DNA of 27,894 nt from an uncultured Mollicutes bacterium (GCA_937893635.1 CALBGF010000194.1:1-27894); one strand, 5' to 3'. Counted from the first letter of the stretch, positions 8,052-16,627 are shown. Notes: a model not told the origin generated them from the sequence alone. Numbers and translations are program-made.

Positions 8052-9416
8052 CTATTTAGTCAAGAAGGCAATGTAACTTAAGTAAGCTTCGTAAACGTCA
8101 GCTTTTGATGTAATTTCCATTGGTGCGTGCATATTTAATACACCAACACCAGCATCCATTACATGCATATTATAGTTTCCTAAAATATAAGCGATTGTAC
8201 CGCCGCCACCTTGATCAACACGACCAAGTTCTGCTGTTTGATAATGAATATTTTCTTCATCTAGTACTTTTCTTACCCAAGCAATAAATTCTGGGTTAGT
8301 ATCATTACATCCACTCTTACCACGAGCGCCAGTATATTTATTAAAGACAACACCTTGTCCTAAATAAGCAGAGTTCTTAGTTTCGTTAACGCTAGGATAT
8401 AATGGATCAACACCAGCAGAAACGTCACTAGATAGCATAAATGAATTTTCAATAGCTATACGGACATCTAAGAAATTATTATAACCCATTTTGTTTAATA
8501 AACGAGCAATAGTATTTTCAAAGAATAATGATTGAGCTCCAGTTGCGCCAACAGAACCGATTTCTTCTTTATCTACTAAGATACAGCAAGAAGTAAATTC
8601 TGGATTTTCAACATCTAAAATTGCTTTTAAAGAAGTATAAGCACAAACTCTATCATCTTGTCCATAGCTAGCAACCATGCTTGAGTCTAAGCCATAACTA
8701 CGAGCTTTACCTGCTGGAACGATTTCAATTTCACTTGAAACAAAATCTTCTTCTTCCATATTGTATTTTTTCTTTAAGATATTTAAGATATTTGCTTTTA
8801 CGCTAAATTTATCTTTTTCTTTTAGTGGAATACTACCTACTGTAACGTCTAAATCTTCGCCTTCAATAACTTTAGTGGCAGGTTTAGTAATTTGATCAGC
8901 GGCTAAGTGTGGTAATAAGTCACCAATACCAAATATTGGATCTTTATCACTTTCACCAATATTAACTACTTCAGTTGTACCATCTTTTTTACAAATAACA
9001 CCATGTAAAGCAAGTGGAATAGTTACCCATTGATATTTTTTAATACCGCCATAATAGTGAGTATCTAGTAAAGCGAATCCATCTTTTTCGTATAAAGGAT
9101 TTTGTTTAACATCGATACGTGGAGAGTCAATGTGTGCTCCTAAAATACGTAAACCTTCTGTTAAAGACTTCTTACCAATGATGAATAAAGCAATATTTTT
9201 ATTTTTATTAACAACATAAACTTTATCACCACTTTTTAAACTTTCATAAGCATCTAATGGTTTAAAGCCTTGAGCTTCAGCAAGAGCAACGCTTTCTTTT
9301 ACGCATTCTCTTTCGGTTTTGCCATTACTTAAAAAATCCATGTACTTATCATTGAATTTCATGATTTTTGATTTTTTATCTGCATCACAAGTATGCCAAA
9401 TATTTTTCTTATACAT
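8052..9416 (-). CDS. M18 family aminopeptidase (zinc metallopeptidase)
   Basis: A 454-residue cytoplasmic peptidase of the aspartyl aminopeptidase/aminopeptidase I family. Zinc-site motifs in order are GAHIDSPR (H95, D97), YGQDDRVC, DKEEIGSVGATG, SSDVSAGVDP and, near the C terminus, NMHAPMEITSKAD. The characteristic HYYGGIKKYQW block after the first motif is present. It removes N-terminal, often acidic, residues from peptides and takes part in peptide turnover. The length is usual. The ribosome site AAGAGG precedes the ATG, and a consensus-like promoter lies just upstream. It is the first gene of an operon with the two ChrA-like subunits; that link has no obvious biochemical meaning and may be only shared expression. 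Confidence 0.92.
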   Translation of the reverse strand: MYKKNIWHTCDADKKSKIMKFNDKYMDFLSNGKTERECVKESVALAEAQGFKPLDAYESLKSGDKVYVVNKNKNIALFIIGKKSLTEGLRILGAHIDSPRIDVKQNPLYEKDGFALLDTHYYGGIKKYQWVTIPLALHGVICKKDGTTEVVNIGESDKDPIFGIGDLLPHLAADQITKPATKVIEGEDLDVTVGSIPLKEKDKFSVKANILNILKKKYNMEEEDFVSSEIEIVPAGKARSYGLDSSMVASYGQDDRVCAYTSLKAILDVENPEFTSCCILVDKEEIGSVGATGAQSLFFENTIARLLNKMGYNNFLDVRIAIENSFMLSSDVSAGVDPLYPSVNETKNSAYLGQGVVFNKYTGARGKSGCNDTNPEFIAWVRKVLDEENIHYQTAELGRVDQGGGGTIAYILGNYNMHVMDAGVGVLNMHAPMEITSKADVYEAYLSYIAFLTK

Positions 9417-9443
9417 ATATAAAAACCTCTTTTCTATGTCTTT

Positions 9444-9471
9444 ATTATAATCATTTCCTTATTATTTTCAA
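9444..9471 (-). promoter_or_regulatory. promoter of the M18 aminopeptidase operon
   Basis: On the minus strand TTGAAA (9471-9466) and TATAAT (9449-9444) are 16 bases apart, about 28 bases upstream of the start codon. Confidence 0.75.
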
Positions 9472-9502
9472 TAATAACGATAAGTAACTTCAAGCAAGTT
9501 TA

Positions 9503-9532
9503 TTGAAATTTATATTTAATAAATGTTAAAAT
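9503..9532 (+). promoter_or_regulatory. putative promoter of ribF
   Basis: TTGAAA (9503-9508) and TAAAAT (9527-9532) are separated by 18 bases. This would give a leader of about 45 bases before the ATG at 9587. No FMN riboswitch is present. Confidence 0.5.
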
Positions 9533-9586
9533 ATTTTTCACTAAAAGAAAGTTGGTGTTTAAAGTTTATTTACTTAAACTAATATT

Positions 9587-10486
9587 ATGATTAAATACGA
9601 AATTATTAATTTATCCGAACATATAAATACCAAACCACTTGTGGCCGCGATTGGAAACTTTAATGGGTTTCATATTGGTCATCAAGAACTATTAAAAAAA
9701 GTAAATCAATTAAGTAGTAATGATAACAAAACTGCAGTTATTACTTTTAAGCATCAAACACAAAATAATCAAATTTTAAGTTTTGAAGATGAATGCTCTT
9801 TTTTAAAAAAATTTGGCATATCTTTATTAATTATAATTGAATTTAATGATGAGCTACGTACCACAAGTGCCTCAAATTTCATTAGTTTTTTAATTAACAC
9901 ATTGAAAGTAAAAGATTTAATTGTTGGAGAAGATTTTACTTTTGGCTTTAATAAAAGTGGAAATATTTATACATTACAATGTTCTCCAATTAATACAACA
10001 GTAATTCCAATTAAAAAAATAGACGACATAAAAGTATCAAGTACTAATATCATTAAACATTTAGAAGATGGTAATATAGAAATTAGTAATAGACTATTAG
10101 GATATCAATATGGGATTAGTGGATTAGTACAAAAAGGATATCAAAATGGACATAAAATTGGTTTCCCTACAGTTAATTTAAAATTTAATAATTATGTCAA
10201 AATAAAAGATGGCGTGTATGCCACCTTAGTTATAATTGATAATAATAAATATTTAGGAATGGGCTACGTTGGTGTTCATAAAACCATTGATGAACTAGCA
10301 TCACCACTACTAGAAGTTAATATCTTTGACTTTAATGAAGATATCTATAACAAAGAAATTAAAGTTTTATTTTTAAGCCGCATTGCTGATAGTTATAAAT
10401 TCTCATCTTTAGATATTTTAAAAGCTCATTTAGAACAATATAAATTAGAAATAACAACTAAATTTCAAGATTATTTACATAATTAA
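9587..10486 (+). CDS. ribF: bifunctional riboflavin kinase / FAD synthetase
   Basis: A 299-residue protein. The N-terminal nucleotidyl-transferase domain shows IGNFNGFHIGH (residues 22-32; the family usually has FDG, so Asp is Asn here) and GEDFTFGFNKSG (114-125). The C-terminal flavokinase domain shows GHKIGFPTVNL (188-198), KDGVYA and LLEVNIFDFNEDIY with the catalytic-type Glu at 243. RibF phosphorylates riboflavin to FMN and adenylates FMN to FAD. The SSTRIR motif of the synthetase half reads SSTNII (151-156), so FAD synthetase efficiency may differ. There is no good Shine-Dalgarno before the ATG, and a stop lies 9 bases upstream in frame. The 3' end overlaps the convergent dnaI by 12 bases. 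Confidence 0.88.
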   Translation: MIKYEIINLSEHINTKPLVAAIGNFNGFHIGHQELLKKVNQLSSNDNKTAVITFKHQTQNNQILSFEDECSFLKKFGISLLIIIEFNDELRTTSASNFISFLINTLKVKDLIVGEDFTFGFNKSGNIYTLQCSPINTTVIPIKKIDDIKVSSTNIIKHLEDGNIEISNRLLGYQYGISGLVQKGYQNGHKIGFPTVNLKFNNYVKIKDGVYATLVIIDNNKYLGMGYVGVHKTIDELASPLLEVNIFDFNEDIYNKEIKVLFLSRIADSYKFSSLDILKAHLEQYKLEITTKFQDYLHN

Positions 10487-11386
10487 ATGTTCTAATTTAT
10501 ATAATTTTTTATAGCGTTTTTCGAATATTTTTGAAGTAATTTCATAAGCGTTATCGGCGCCATAACGATTTTGCGCTAATAAATTATTTAAGCCATCTAA
10601 ATCAAGATTAGAACTAATCATAACCATTTTATTATTTTTATAACGACTATTTATCAATGGCAAAATAAATTGGTCACGAATTACACTATTAATCAATACA
10701 TCTTTATTAAATCCATCTAACACCAATAAAGTAACATTCGCTAATTCATCGAAATATTCATCAAATTCATCTTTATCTTTATAAAAGATTTCTTTAACAT
10801 AATCCATTAAGTCTTTTACATTTAAATAAGCAATATTTCCTTTGTTTTTTAAAGCAAATTCATTGCAAAACGCCATTAAATATTCGCTTTTTGAACTTTT
10901 CGTTGGGCCATAAATATAAATCCAATTTTTTAAATTTTGATCTAGCATTTCTTTTAAGGATATTTTAAGTTGTTGACGATAACCATTACGATAATTATTC
11001 ATGTTTTTTAAAAGCAAACCATTAAAATCATCACTATAATCTTTATATAAAAATTTCTTCATAAAATTGCGATTTTCTTCATATAAACGACATGGTTTAA
11101 ATGTTTTTGTCACTAATTTTTGAGTGATTTCTGGGCGAATCATAAATCCTGGACAAGAGTTCTTACATTCCTTTAATCCTGGACAATTTTTGCAGTTATG
11201 AAATTCTCTTTGTGCATCAACAAAAAGCATTAAAGAATCATCGAATTGTTCTTTAGTCATTTTTAATGGGCGAATGAATTCATCAACAAATTCATTGTCT
11301 TTTTTTATATTTTCTTTTAATTCATTTTCATAAGCAATATCTTCTTCAGTTTTATCAGTATAACTAAATAATTCATCACTCTTCAT
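10475..11386 (-). CDS. dnaI: primosomal helicase loader DnaI (degenerate ATPase motifs)
   Basis: A 303-residue DnaI-type protein that loads the replicative helicase in Gram-positive bacteria together with DnaB and DnaD. The N-terminal helicase-binding part has a zinc-type Cys cluster (C65, C68, C74, C78, with C99 further on). The AAA+ domain follows. Walker A reads GPTKSSKS (160-167), with Ser replacing the second invariant Gly, and Walker B reads LLVLDGF, with Gly instead of the usual second acidic residue; sensor I (ISSNLD) is present. The first codons overlap dnaB by 11 bases, so translation is coupled, with GAGG upstream. Context with dnaB makes the assignment strong; whether ATP hydrolysis is normal is open. 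Confidence 0.88.
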   Translation of the reverse strand: MKSDELFSYTDKTEEDIAYENELKENIKKDNEFVDEFIRPLKMTKEQFDDSLMLFVDAQREFHNCKNCPGLKECKNSCPGFMIRPEITQKLVTKTFKPCRLYEENRNFMKKFLYKDYSDDFNGLLLKNMNNYRNGYRQQLKISLKEMLDQNLKNWIYIYGPTKSSKSEYLMAFCNEFALKNKGNIAYLNVKDLMDYVKEIFYKDKDEFDEYFDELANVTLLVLDGFNKDVLINSVIRDQFILPLINSRYKNNKMVMISSNLDLDGLNNLLAQNRYGADNAYEITSKIFEKRYKKLYKLEHLIM

Positions 11387-12629
11387 CTTCTAAATCCTCG
11401 TTATATTCCACATTATCTTCTTCATCAAATAATTTTTTGCTAGCTTTAGGTTGATATGAACTTGTTTTATTTTCCGCCTTTTTAGCGCGCTTATTTGTTT
11501 TGTTTAAATAATTCAATGTTTCTACAACTGTGGTTACACCTTCACGCACTAAAGAAGCCGCAATTTTTTCCACATAATTTTTTGGCAATGTGTTATCTTT
11601 TACTTGCAAAACATAATTAATTAAAGCGTTAATAACTCCATTGCTTAAATTATAACTAGTAGCTAAAGTTGAAACTAAAGTTAAATCTGCAGAAGAAGGT
11701 GCAGTATTATTTTGTAATAAACTCAAATATTTTGCTGGTGGGCAAGTTTCCATTAATTGAATCATCTTTTTATATTTGCCATCACTTGCTTCAATGTTAT
11801 GGGCTTTAGTCTTTTCTTTTTTAGGCATAATTGTGGAATAATTATTAACATTTTTCAATGTTTCCATCAATTTATCAAACTGAACTCTTTCACCTTTTTC
11901 AGCATAAAAATTAGTATAATTTTCAAAATATTCCACTAATGTATCTTCGTTTGATCCATAAATTGTAGCAATTTTACTTATTTTTTCTAGTTCCTCTTTA
12001 GTTAAGAAATTATCTTTAATATTTTTAGATGCTAATAATGTCAAAAATTTTCCAATATCAAAACTTGTATATACGTTGCCTTCTTCCCTTCCAACTAAAT
12101 TAGGAATGTTTGAAGGTATAGAGTTTTTAAAATTATTAATGTCAGTATAAAAAACTTCACCAAACTTAGTTGTGATATCTTTAAAATCAGTCAAATCAAT
12201 TTTATTTTTATAAAAGCTTGCTAAGCGTTGAACATCTTTTTCACCAATGTATTTGATAAGTAGCTCTTTAAAAAAGAGATCATCAAAAAATTCTTTTGGT
12301 TGTTTAGGAGCGTATAAGCAAAACATATAAGTTTTTCTTTCTTCACTTATTACTTTAACATAAGTCTTCAATAATCCCATCGCTTCTAATAATCTTCTAG
12401 CATTAAGAAGGGCATCAGAAGTTATTCGTAAATAAGTGATTAACTTATCAATTGAATAAAAGCCTTTTTCTTGATCTGTTTGCGCATCAGACCAAAATTT
12501 AAAAAACAATGAAATAGCGACAGGCCCAACAATAGGTTGATATAAGTCTATTAAAACCTTTCGATCTGAATCAGAAAGAGCACTTGCAAAACGTATTTCA
12601 TAAAAATCACAATTACTCATATATTCCAT
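11376..12629 (-). CDS. dnaB: replication initiation and membrane attachment protein DnaB (Gram-positive type)
   Basis: A 417-residue protein of the DnaB/DnaD family of Firmicutes (not the helicase). The N-terminal winged-helix region includes RFASALSDSDRKVLIDLYQPIVGPVAISLF, typical of the family. A C-terminal DnaD-like helical domain (about residues 285-385) and a charged acidic tail follow. It helps to assemble the primosome at the origin and at stalled forks and, in Bacillus, links the origin to the membrane. I prefer the ATG at 12629, which has AGGTG upstream, over the longer frame from 12647. It ends in TGA overlapping dnaI. An extended -10 promoter lies about 30 bases upstream. Confidence 0.88.
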   Translation of the reverse strand: MEYMSNCDFYEIRFASALSDSDRKVLIDLYQPIVGPVAISLFFKFWSDAQTDQEKGFYSIDKLITYLRITSDALLNARRLLEAMGLLKTYVKVISEERKTYMFCLYAPKQPKEFFDDLFFKELLIKYIGEKDVQRLASFYKNKIDLTDFKDITTKFGEVFYTDINNFKNSIPSNIPNLVGREEGNVYTSFDIGKFLTLLASKNIKDNFLTKEELEKISKIATIYGSNEDTLVEYFENYTNFYAEKGERVQFDKLMETLKNVNNYSTIMPKKEKTKAHNIEASDGKYKKMIQLMETCPPAKYLSLLQNNTAPSSADLTLVSTLATSYNLSNGVINALINYVLQVKDNTLPKNYVEKIAASLVREGVTTVVETLNYLNKTNKRAKKAENKTSSYQPKASKKLFDEEDNVEYNEDLEDEE

Positions 12630-12656
12630 AGTCACACCTGCTTTCATAGTTTAAAT

Positions 12657-12665
12657 ATTATAACA
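12657..12665 (-). promoter_or_regulatory. extended -10 promoter of dnaB-dnaI
   Basis: On the minus strand TGTTATAAT (12665-12657) matches the extended -10 form TGnTATAAT. Only a weak -35 (GTTAAA at 12685-12680, 17-base spacer) is visible, as expected for this class. Confidence 0.65.
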
Positions 12666-12777
12666 TGTATTTCACTTTTTTTAACATAGTTTCTTAATAA
12701 CTTTTGTTCAATACCAATTTAAGATATTTTTTTGCTTTTTTCTTTATTTTTTATTTTTATTTGCAGAACAAAGAACT

Positions 12778-12791
12778 TGTAAGGGCTTACT
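12778..12791. promoter_or_regulatory. cre-like site upstream of pfkA-pyk
   Basis: TGTAAGGGCTTACT matches the CcpA operator consensus TGWAANCGNTNWCA at all but two fixed positions and contains the inverted repeat GTAAG-GG-CTTAC. One mismatch is in the central CG, which usually matters. It lies about 86 bases upstream of the expected pfkA transcription start, a position suited to activation. The rest of the 12648-12898 gap holds only the two divergent promoters. Confidence 0.4.
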
Positions 12792-12836
12792 TATGATAAA
12801 ACAACATTTTACCAAACAAAGTACCTTAAAATATCT

Positions 12837-12869
12837 TTGATTTTTATTCACACAATGATATAATCATTG
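12837..12869 (+). promoter_or_regulatory. pfkA-pyk promoter with palindrome over the -10
   Basis: TTGATT (12837-12842) and TATAAT (12859-12864) are 16 bases apart. The -10 is embedded in a perfect 7-3-7 palindrome: arms CAATGAT (12853-12859) and ATCATTG (12863-12869) around ATA. A protein binding there would cover the promoter directly. Confidence 0.75.
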
Positions 12870-12898
12870 CGGAGTTTTGTTTTAGGAGGTAGTTAAAA

Positions 12899-13855
12899 AT
12901 GAAACGTGTAGGAATTTTAACAAGTGGTGGAGACGCACCAGGCATGAATGCTGCTGTTAGAGCAGTTGTACGTGCAGGATTATATCATGATTTAGAAATG
13001 TTCGTGATTTATGATGGATATAAAGGATTAGTTGAAGGTAACATCCAACAAGTTGATCGTGACTTTGTATCCGATATTGTTAATCGTGGTGGTACAATTA
13101 TTCGTTCCGCTCGTCTTCCAGAATTTAAGGAAGTTGAAACTCGTCAAAAAGGTATTGAACAATTAAAGAAATTTGGCATCGATGCTTTAGTATGTATTGG
13201 CGGCGATGGCACATATCAAGGTGCAAAAGCATTATCTAATATGGGTATCAATTGTATTGCTTTACCAGGAACAATTGATAATGATATCGCTTCTACTGAT
13301 TTTACAATCGGTTTTGATACAGCTTTAAATACAATCGTTGAAGCAGTTGATAAATTACGTGATACATCCACTTCTCATCAACGTTGTTCTGTCGTTGAAG
13401 TAATGGGAAGATATTGTGGCGATTTAGCTCTTTTCTCAGGTATTGCTTGTGGAGCAGATTTAATTGTTACTTCTGATTATCAATTAACAAGAAATGAAAT
13501 TATTGAGAAATTAGCAGAAATGCACAAAAATGGTAAAAGACACGCTATGGTAATCATCACTGAAAAATTATGTGATGTTAATGAATTAGCTCATGACATC
13601 GAAAAAGAATCGGGTTTTGAATGTCGTGCCGAAGTATTAGGTCGTATTCAACGTGGTGGTAGCCCTACTGCTCGTGATCGTTTCTTAGCAGGACAAATGG
13701 GTGTAAGAGCAATTGAACTTTTACTTGAAGGTAAAGGCGGACGTTGCGTTGGCTTAAGAGGTAGCGAATTAGTCGATTACGATATTGATGATGCCTTAAA
13801 AATGAAACGTGATACCCACACTGAATTAGTGGATGTTATTCACTCAATTTGCTAA
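12899..13855 (+). CDS. pfkA: ATP-dependent 6-phosphofructokinase
   Basis: A 318-residue glycolytic enzyme phosphorylating fructose 6-phosphate to fructose 1,6-bisphosphate. Motifs include [10 protein letters not shown] (9-18), [10 protein letters not shown] (100-109) and PGTIDNDI (123-130) with catalytic-type D127. [10 protein letters not shown] and [15 protein letters not shown], the sugar-phosphate contact, follow. Glycine at position 104, as in E. coli PfkA, marks the ATP-dependent type; pyrophosphate enzymes carry Asp there. Length and order are those of the classic bacterial tetrameric enzyme. The ribosome site is a strong AGGAGG. It lies 29 bases before pyk, forming a pfkA-pyk operon as in many Firmicutes, which couples two control points of glycolysis. 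Confidence 0.98.
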   Translation: MKRVGILTSGGDAPGMNAAVRAVVRAGLYHDLEMFVIYDGYKGLVEGNIQQVDRDFVSDIVNRGGTIIRSARLPEFKEVETRQKGIEQLKKFGIDALVCIGGDGTYQGAKALSNMGINCIALPGTIDNDIASTDFTIGFDTALNTIVEAVDKLRDTSTSHQRCSVVEVMGRYCGDLALFSGIACGADLIVTSDYQLTRNEIIEKLAEMHKNGKRHAMVIITEKLCDVNELAHDIEKESGFECRAEVLGRIQRGGSPTARDRFLAGQMGVRAIELLLEGKGGRCVGLRGSELVDYDIDDALKMKRDTHTELVDVIHSIC

Positions 13856-13884
13856 CTTAAACTTATTTATTAGGGAGTTTTACT

Positions 13885-15333
13885 ATGATCATTCATAAAA
13901 ATACAAAAGTTGTTTGCACTATCGGACCAGCAAGCGAAAGTTACGAAGTATTATCACAATTAATTGATGCCGGAATGAACGTTATGCGTTTGAATTTTTC
14001 GCATGGTGAGCATCCTGATCATTTAAAGAAAATTGAATTAATTCGTAAGCTTGAGCAAGATAAAGGAGTAATTATTCCTATTATATTAGATACAAAAGGT
14101 CCAGAAATTCGTTGTCACTTATTTAAAGATGGACAAGCTAAAATTTTACGTGATTCAATTGTGCGTATTTCTATGACTGAAATATTAGGTGATGAAACAA
14201 AGTTTTCTGTCACTTATGATAAATTATTCGATGATGTTGAAGTAGGTAACAAAATTAAAATTGATGACGGTAATCTTGAACTCGATATTATTGAAAAAGA
14301 CTATGATCATCGTGAATTAGTAACTAAAGCTAGAAATACATATGTTATTAAAAATCGCAAAGGCGTTATTGCTCCTTTTGCAAGATTATCAATGGCTTAT
14401 GTTTCAGAAAAAGACGAAGCAGATTTAAAATTTGGTTGTGAACATAATGTTGATTATGTAGCGGCTTCATTCACTCGTCGTCCAGAAGATATTTTAGAAA
14501 TTAAAGCGATTCTTGCAAAATATGGAAAACCTGATATTGGTGTTATTGCTAAAATTGAAAATCAAGAAGGCGTTGATAAAATCAATGAGATTATTGATGT
14601 AAGTGATGGCATTATGGTCGCACGTGGCGACTTAGGTGTGGAAGTTCCTTCGGAAATTGTTCCAGTTATTCAAAAACAAATTATCGAAAAATGCCGTATT
14701 AAAGGCAAACCTGTTATTACTGCAACTCAAATGTTAGACTCAATGCAAACTAGACCAGTACCAACACGTGCTGAGGTTAGTGATGTCGCTAATGCGATAT
14801 TAGAAGGTACTGATGCTGTTATGCTTTCTGGTGAGTCTGCATCTGGTGATTATCCAGTTTTAGCCACTGAAATGCAATCTAAAATATCTAAAACTATGGA
14901 ACAATATCTAGACTATGAAAAGCTTGCAGAACAAGCATATAATACATCAGAAAAGAATAATTCTGATGCTATATCTAATTCTGTTGCTAATACTGCTTTA
15001 TTAATTGGTGCAAAATTAATCGTAGCAATATCCGGTATGGGTACAACACCAAGAAGAATTTCTAAAGCACGTCCATGTTGTCCAATTGTTTGTATTTCTT
15101 CTAATCGCCGTGTATTGTCTAAATTAAGTTTATTCTGGGGTATATATGGTATATGGGTTCCAAAAGTTCCTAACTTAATTGAAGAGATGGAAGTTTTAGC
15201 TCTTGTTAAGGCCCACGATTTAGGCATTCAAACTGGTGAGCCAATTATCTTAACTGGCGCAACTCCTGCTGGTACTCGTGGCACAAACTTTATGAAAATA
15301 TTAAATGCCAATAACGATGGCGCTAAAGACTAA
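13885..15333 (+). CDS. pyk: pyruvate kinase
   Basis: A 482-residue enzyme converting phosphoenolpyruvate and ADP to pyruvate and ATP. Visible motifs are TKVVCTIGPAS at the N terminus, MRLNFSHGEH, ILDTKGPEIR, VIAKIENQEGVDKI (with the catalytic Lys), MVARGDLGVEVP and VITATQMLDSM. The A, B and C domains are complete; the C-terminal PEP-utiliser domain of Bacillus-type enzymes is absent. In the C domain the usual T-x-SGxTA loop is replaced by SGMGTTPRRISKARP, so allosteric effector binding may differ. Ribosome site GGGAG. It is the second gene of the pfkA-pyk operon and is followed by a strong terminator. Confidence 0.97.
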   Translation: MIIHKNTKVVCTIGPASESYEVLSQLIDAGMNVMRLNFSHGEHPDHLKKIELIRKLEQDKGVIIPIILDTKGPEIRCHLFKDGQAKILRDSIVRISMTEILGDETKFSVTYDKLFDDVEVGNKIKIDDGNLELDIIEKDYDHRELVTKARNTYVIKNRKGVIAPFARLSMAYVSEKDEADLKFGCEHNVDYVAASFTRRPEDILEIKAILAKYGKPDIGVIAKIENQEGVDKINEIIDVSDGIMVARGDLGVEVPSEIVPVIQKQIIEKCRIKGKPVITATQMLDSMQTRPVPTRAEVSDVANAILEGTDAVMLSGESASGDYPVLATEMQSKISKTMEQYLDYEKLAEQAYNTSEKNNSDAISNSVANTALLIGAKLIVAISGMGTTPRRISKARPCCPIVCISSNRRVLSKLSLFWGIYGIWVPKVPNLIEEMEVLALVKAHDLGIQTGEPIILTGATPAGTRGTNFMKILNANNDGAKD

Positions 15334-15355
15334 TATAACTAAGTAAAAAACATCT

Positions 15356-15396
15356 GCAAAAGATATAATTTATAATTATATTCTTTTGCTTTTTTT
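15356..15396 (+). terminator. rho-independent terminator of pfkA-pyk
   Basis: GCAAAAGA (15356-15363) pairs with TCTTTTGC (15382-15389), and the inner arms TATAAT and ATTATA pair as well, leaving one bulged T. A run of seven T follows. Confidence 0.95.
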
Positions 15397-15461
15397 ATTA
15401 TCAAACAAACACTTTTAAACAATTTGTTGATATTTTGTAGCTCTACGTTAGGCTATAAAGG

Positions 15462-15489
15462 TTGACAAATTAGGCTCAATAGGTATAAT
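15462..15489 (+). promoter_or_regulatory. promoter of the degV gene
   Basis: TTGACA (15462-15467) and TATAAT (15484-15489) are both perfect consensus hexamers with a 16-base spacer, 25 bases before the start codon. Confidence 0.88.
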
Positions 15490-15513
15490 AGAAAAAGAAT
15501 TGGAGGTCTTACT

Positions 15514-16371
15514 ATGAGCAAGACAATTGTCACATGTGACTCCACAATTGCTATTTCTCCAGAAAAAGCAAAAGAATATGGTTTAAAGGTTTTACCTCTT
15601 AATGTTATCGTTGATAATGTTGAGTACCATGATGGCGTCGATATCGATTATGAAAAATTAGCTATTATGATGCGTGCTGGTGGTGTAATTAAAACTTCTA
15701 CTCCAACACCATATGAAATCGAAGCATTTTTTGATAATATATTTGCCGAAGGATATGAAAAAATCGTTCACTTTACAATTTCTAGTAAGCTTTCTTCGAT
15801 GTTCGACTTATTTACTCGTATTTGTAAGGAAAAATATGGCGATAAAGTTATTATCATTGATTCATTGAATGTAATGTGCTTTATGTTAAATAGTGTTTTG
15901 ACCGCCAAAGAATGGATTGAAAACGGCATTGAGCCTGAAAAAGTTCCAGAATTATTAAAAGAAAGAATTACTGATAATGAAGTTGTTTTCATTCCTGAAT
16001 CATTGACATATTTAAAACGTGGCGGAAGAGTTTCTCCTGCTGTTGCGTTGATAGGTAACTTAATTGGTTTAAAACCAGTATTAGGATTTAAAGATGGTGG
16101 TATTGTTAAAATTGGTACAACTAGAAATATTAAATCAACATTAAAAGAAACTGCCATTAAGTATAAAGAAATGAAAAAAGATCCTAATAAATATGAAGTT
16201 TCAATTGCGTATGTTGATACAAATCCCGCCATTGTTGAATTTGCTCAAAAAATGGTTGAAGAATATTTACCAGAATATGAATGTCATATGGATGGCTTCT
16301 CTGTAAATGTAGAAGCACATACTGGTCCAGGAACAATTACTCTTATTATGAGAAGAAAAGTTAACAAATAA
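15514..16371 (+). CDS. DegV family fatty-acid-binding protein (FakB-like)
   Basis: A 285-residue protein of the DegV family. Family marks are the N-terminal CDSTIAISPEKAKEYGLKVLPLNV, the GVIKTSTPTPYEI block (about residues 56-69), FTISSKLSS, LTYLKRGGRVSPAVALIGNLIGLKPVL (about 167-192) and a C-terminal HTGPGTI. DegV/FakB proteins bind a fatty acid in a closed pocket and present it to the kinase FakA, which makes acyl-phosphate for phospholipid synthesis. No fakA is in this window, so the link is from the family. Ribosome site GGAGG; own consensus promoter; monocistronic between pyk and thrS. Confidence 0.9.
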   Translation: MSKTIVTCDSTIAISPEKAKEYGLKVLPLNVIVDNVEYHDGVDIDYEKLAIMMRAGGVIKTSTPTPYEIEAFFDNIFAEGYEKIVHFTISSKLSSMFDLFTRICKEKYGDKVIIIDSLNVMCFMLNSVLTAKEWIENGIEPEKVPELLKERITDNEVVFIPESLTYLKRGGRVSPAVALIGNLIGLKPVLGFKDGGIVKIGTTRNIKSTLKETAIKYKEMKKDPNKYEVSIAYVDTNPAIVEFAQKMVEEYLPEYECHMDGFSVNVEAHTGPGTITLIMRRKVNK

Positions 16372-16372
16372 A

Positions 16373-16402
16373 TTGACTTTTACACATTAAAAATACTATT
16401 AT
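16373..16402 (+). promoter_or_regulatory. promoter of thrS
   Basis: TTGACT (16373-16378) and TATTAT (16397-16402), 18-base spacer, starting 2 bases after the degV stop. A transcript from here would begin at about 16409 and include the whole T-box leader. Confidence 0.7.
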
Positions 16403-16410
16403 ATTAGTGC

Positions 16411-16627
16411 GTTGAAAAAGACACGTTAATAAATTAACTTTATTAAGCGAAGAAATGATTGGTGCAAGATTTCTATAAAGTATTTATTAATACCACTTTG
16501 GAGCATTTTGCGAAATAAGCAAACGTCACTGGCGTTAACAGTACTTGAGAGTATGTTTAATTTATTATTAAATATAAATTAAGGTGGTACCGCGTTAATA
16601 GCGTCCTTATTAAAGGGACGTTTTTTT
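16411..16627 (+). promoter_or_regulatory. threonine T-box leader of thrS
   Basis: The conserved T-box sequence AAGGTGGTACCGCG is at 16581-16594. It is followed by a terminator hairpin whose CGTCC/GGACG arms (16602-16620) run into seven T. Upstream, a stem I with apical AGAAAT...ATTTCT arms around GGTGCAAG is visible, and the candidate specifier codon ACC (Thr) is at 16492-16494, followed by ACTTTGGAGC as in known leaders. Uncharged tRNA-Thr would pair with the specifier and the T-box and prevent termination, raising thrS expression when threonine is short. Confidence 0.95.

Noticed and set aside
11376..11378. Use of TGA as a tryptophan codon (mollicute code 4)
   Set aside because: Conserved Trp positions are encoded by TGG across the window, and TGA ends dnaB exactly at the overlap with dnaI; no TGA was seen inside a recognised gene.
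15768..16232. 154-codon minus-strand open frame opposite degV
   Set aside because: Entirely antisense to a well-recognised DegV gene, no promoter or ribosome site.
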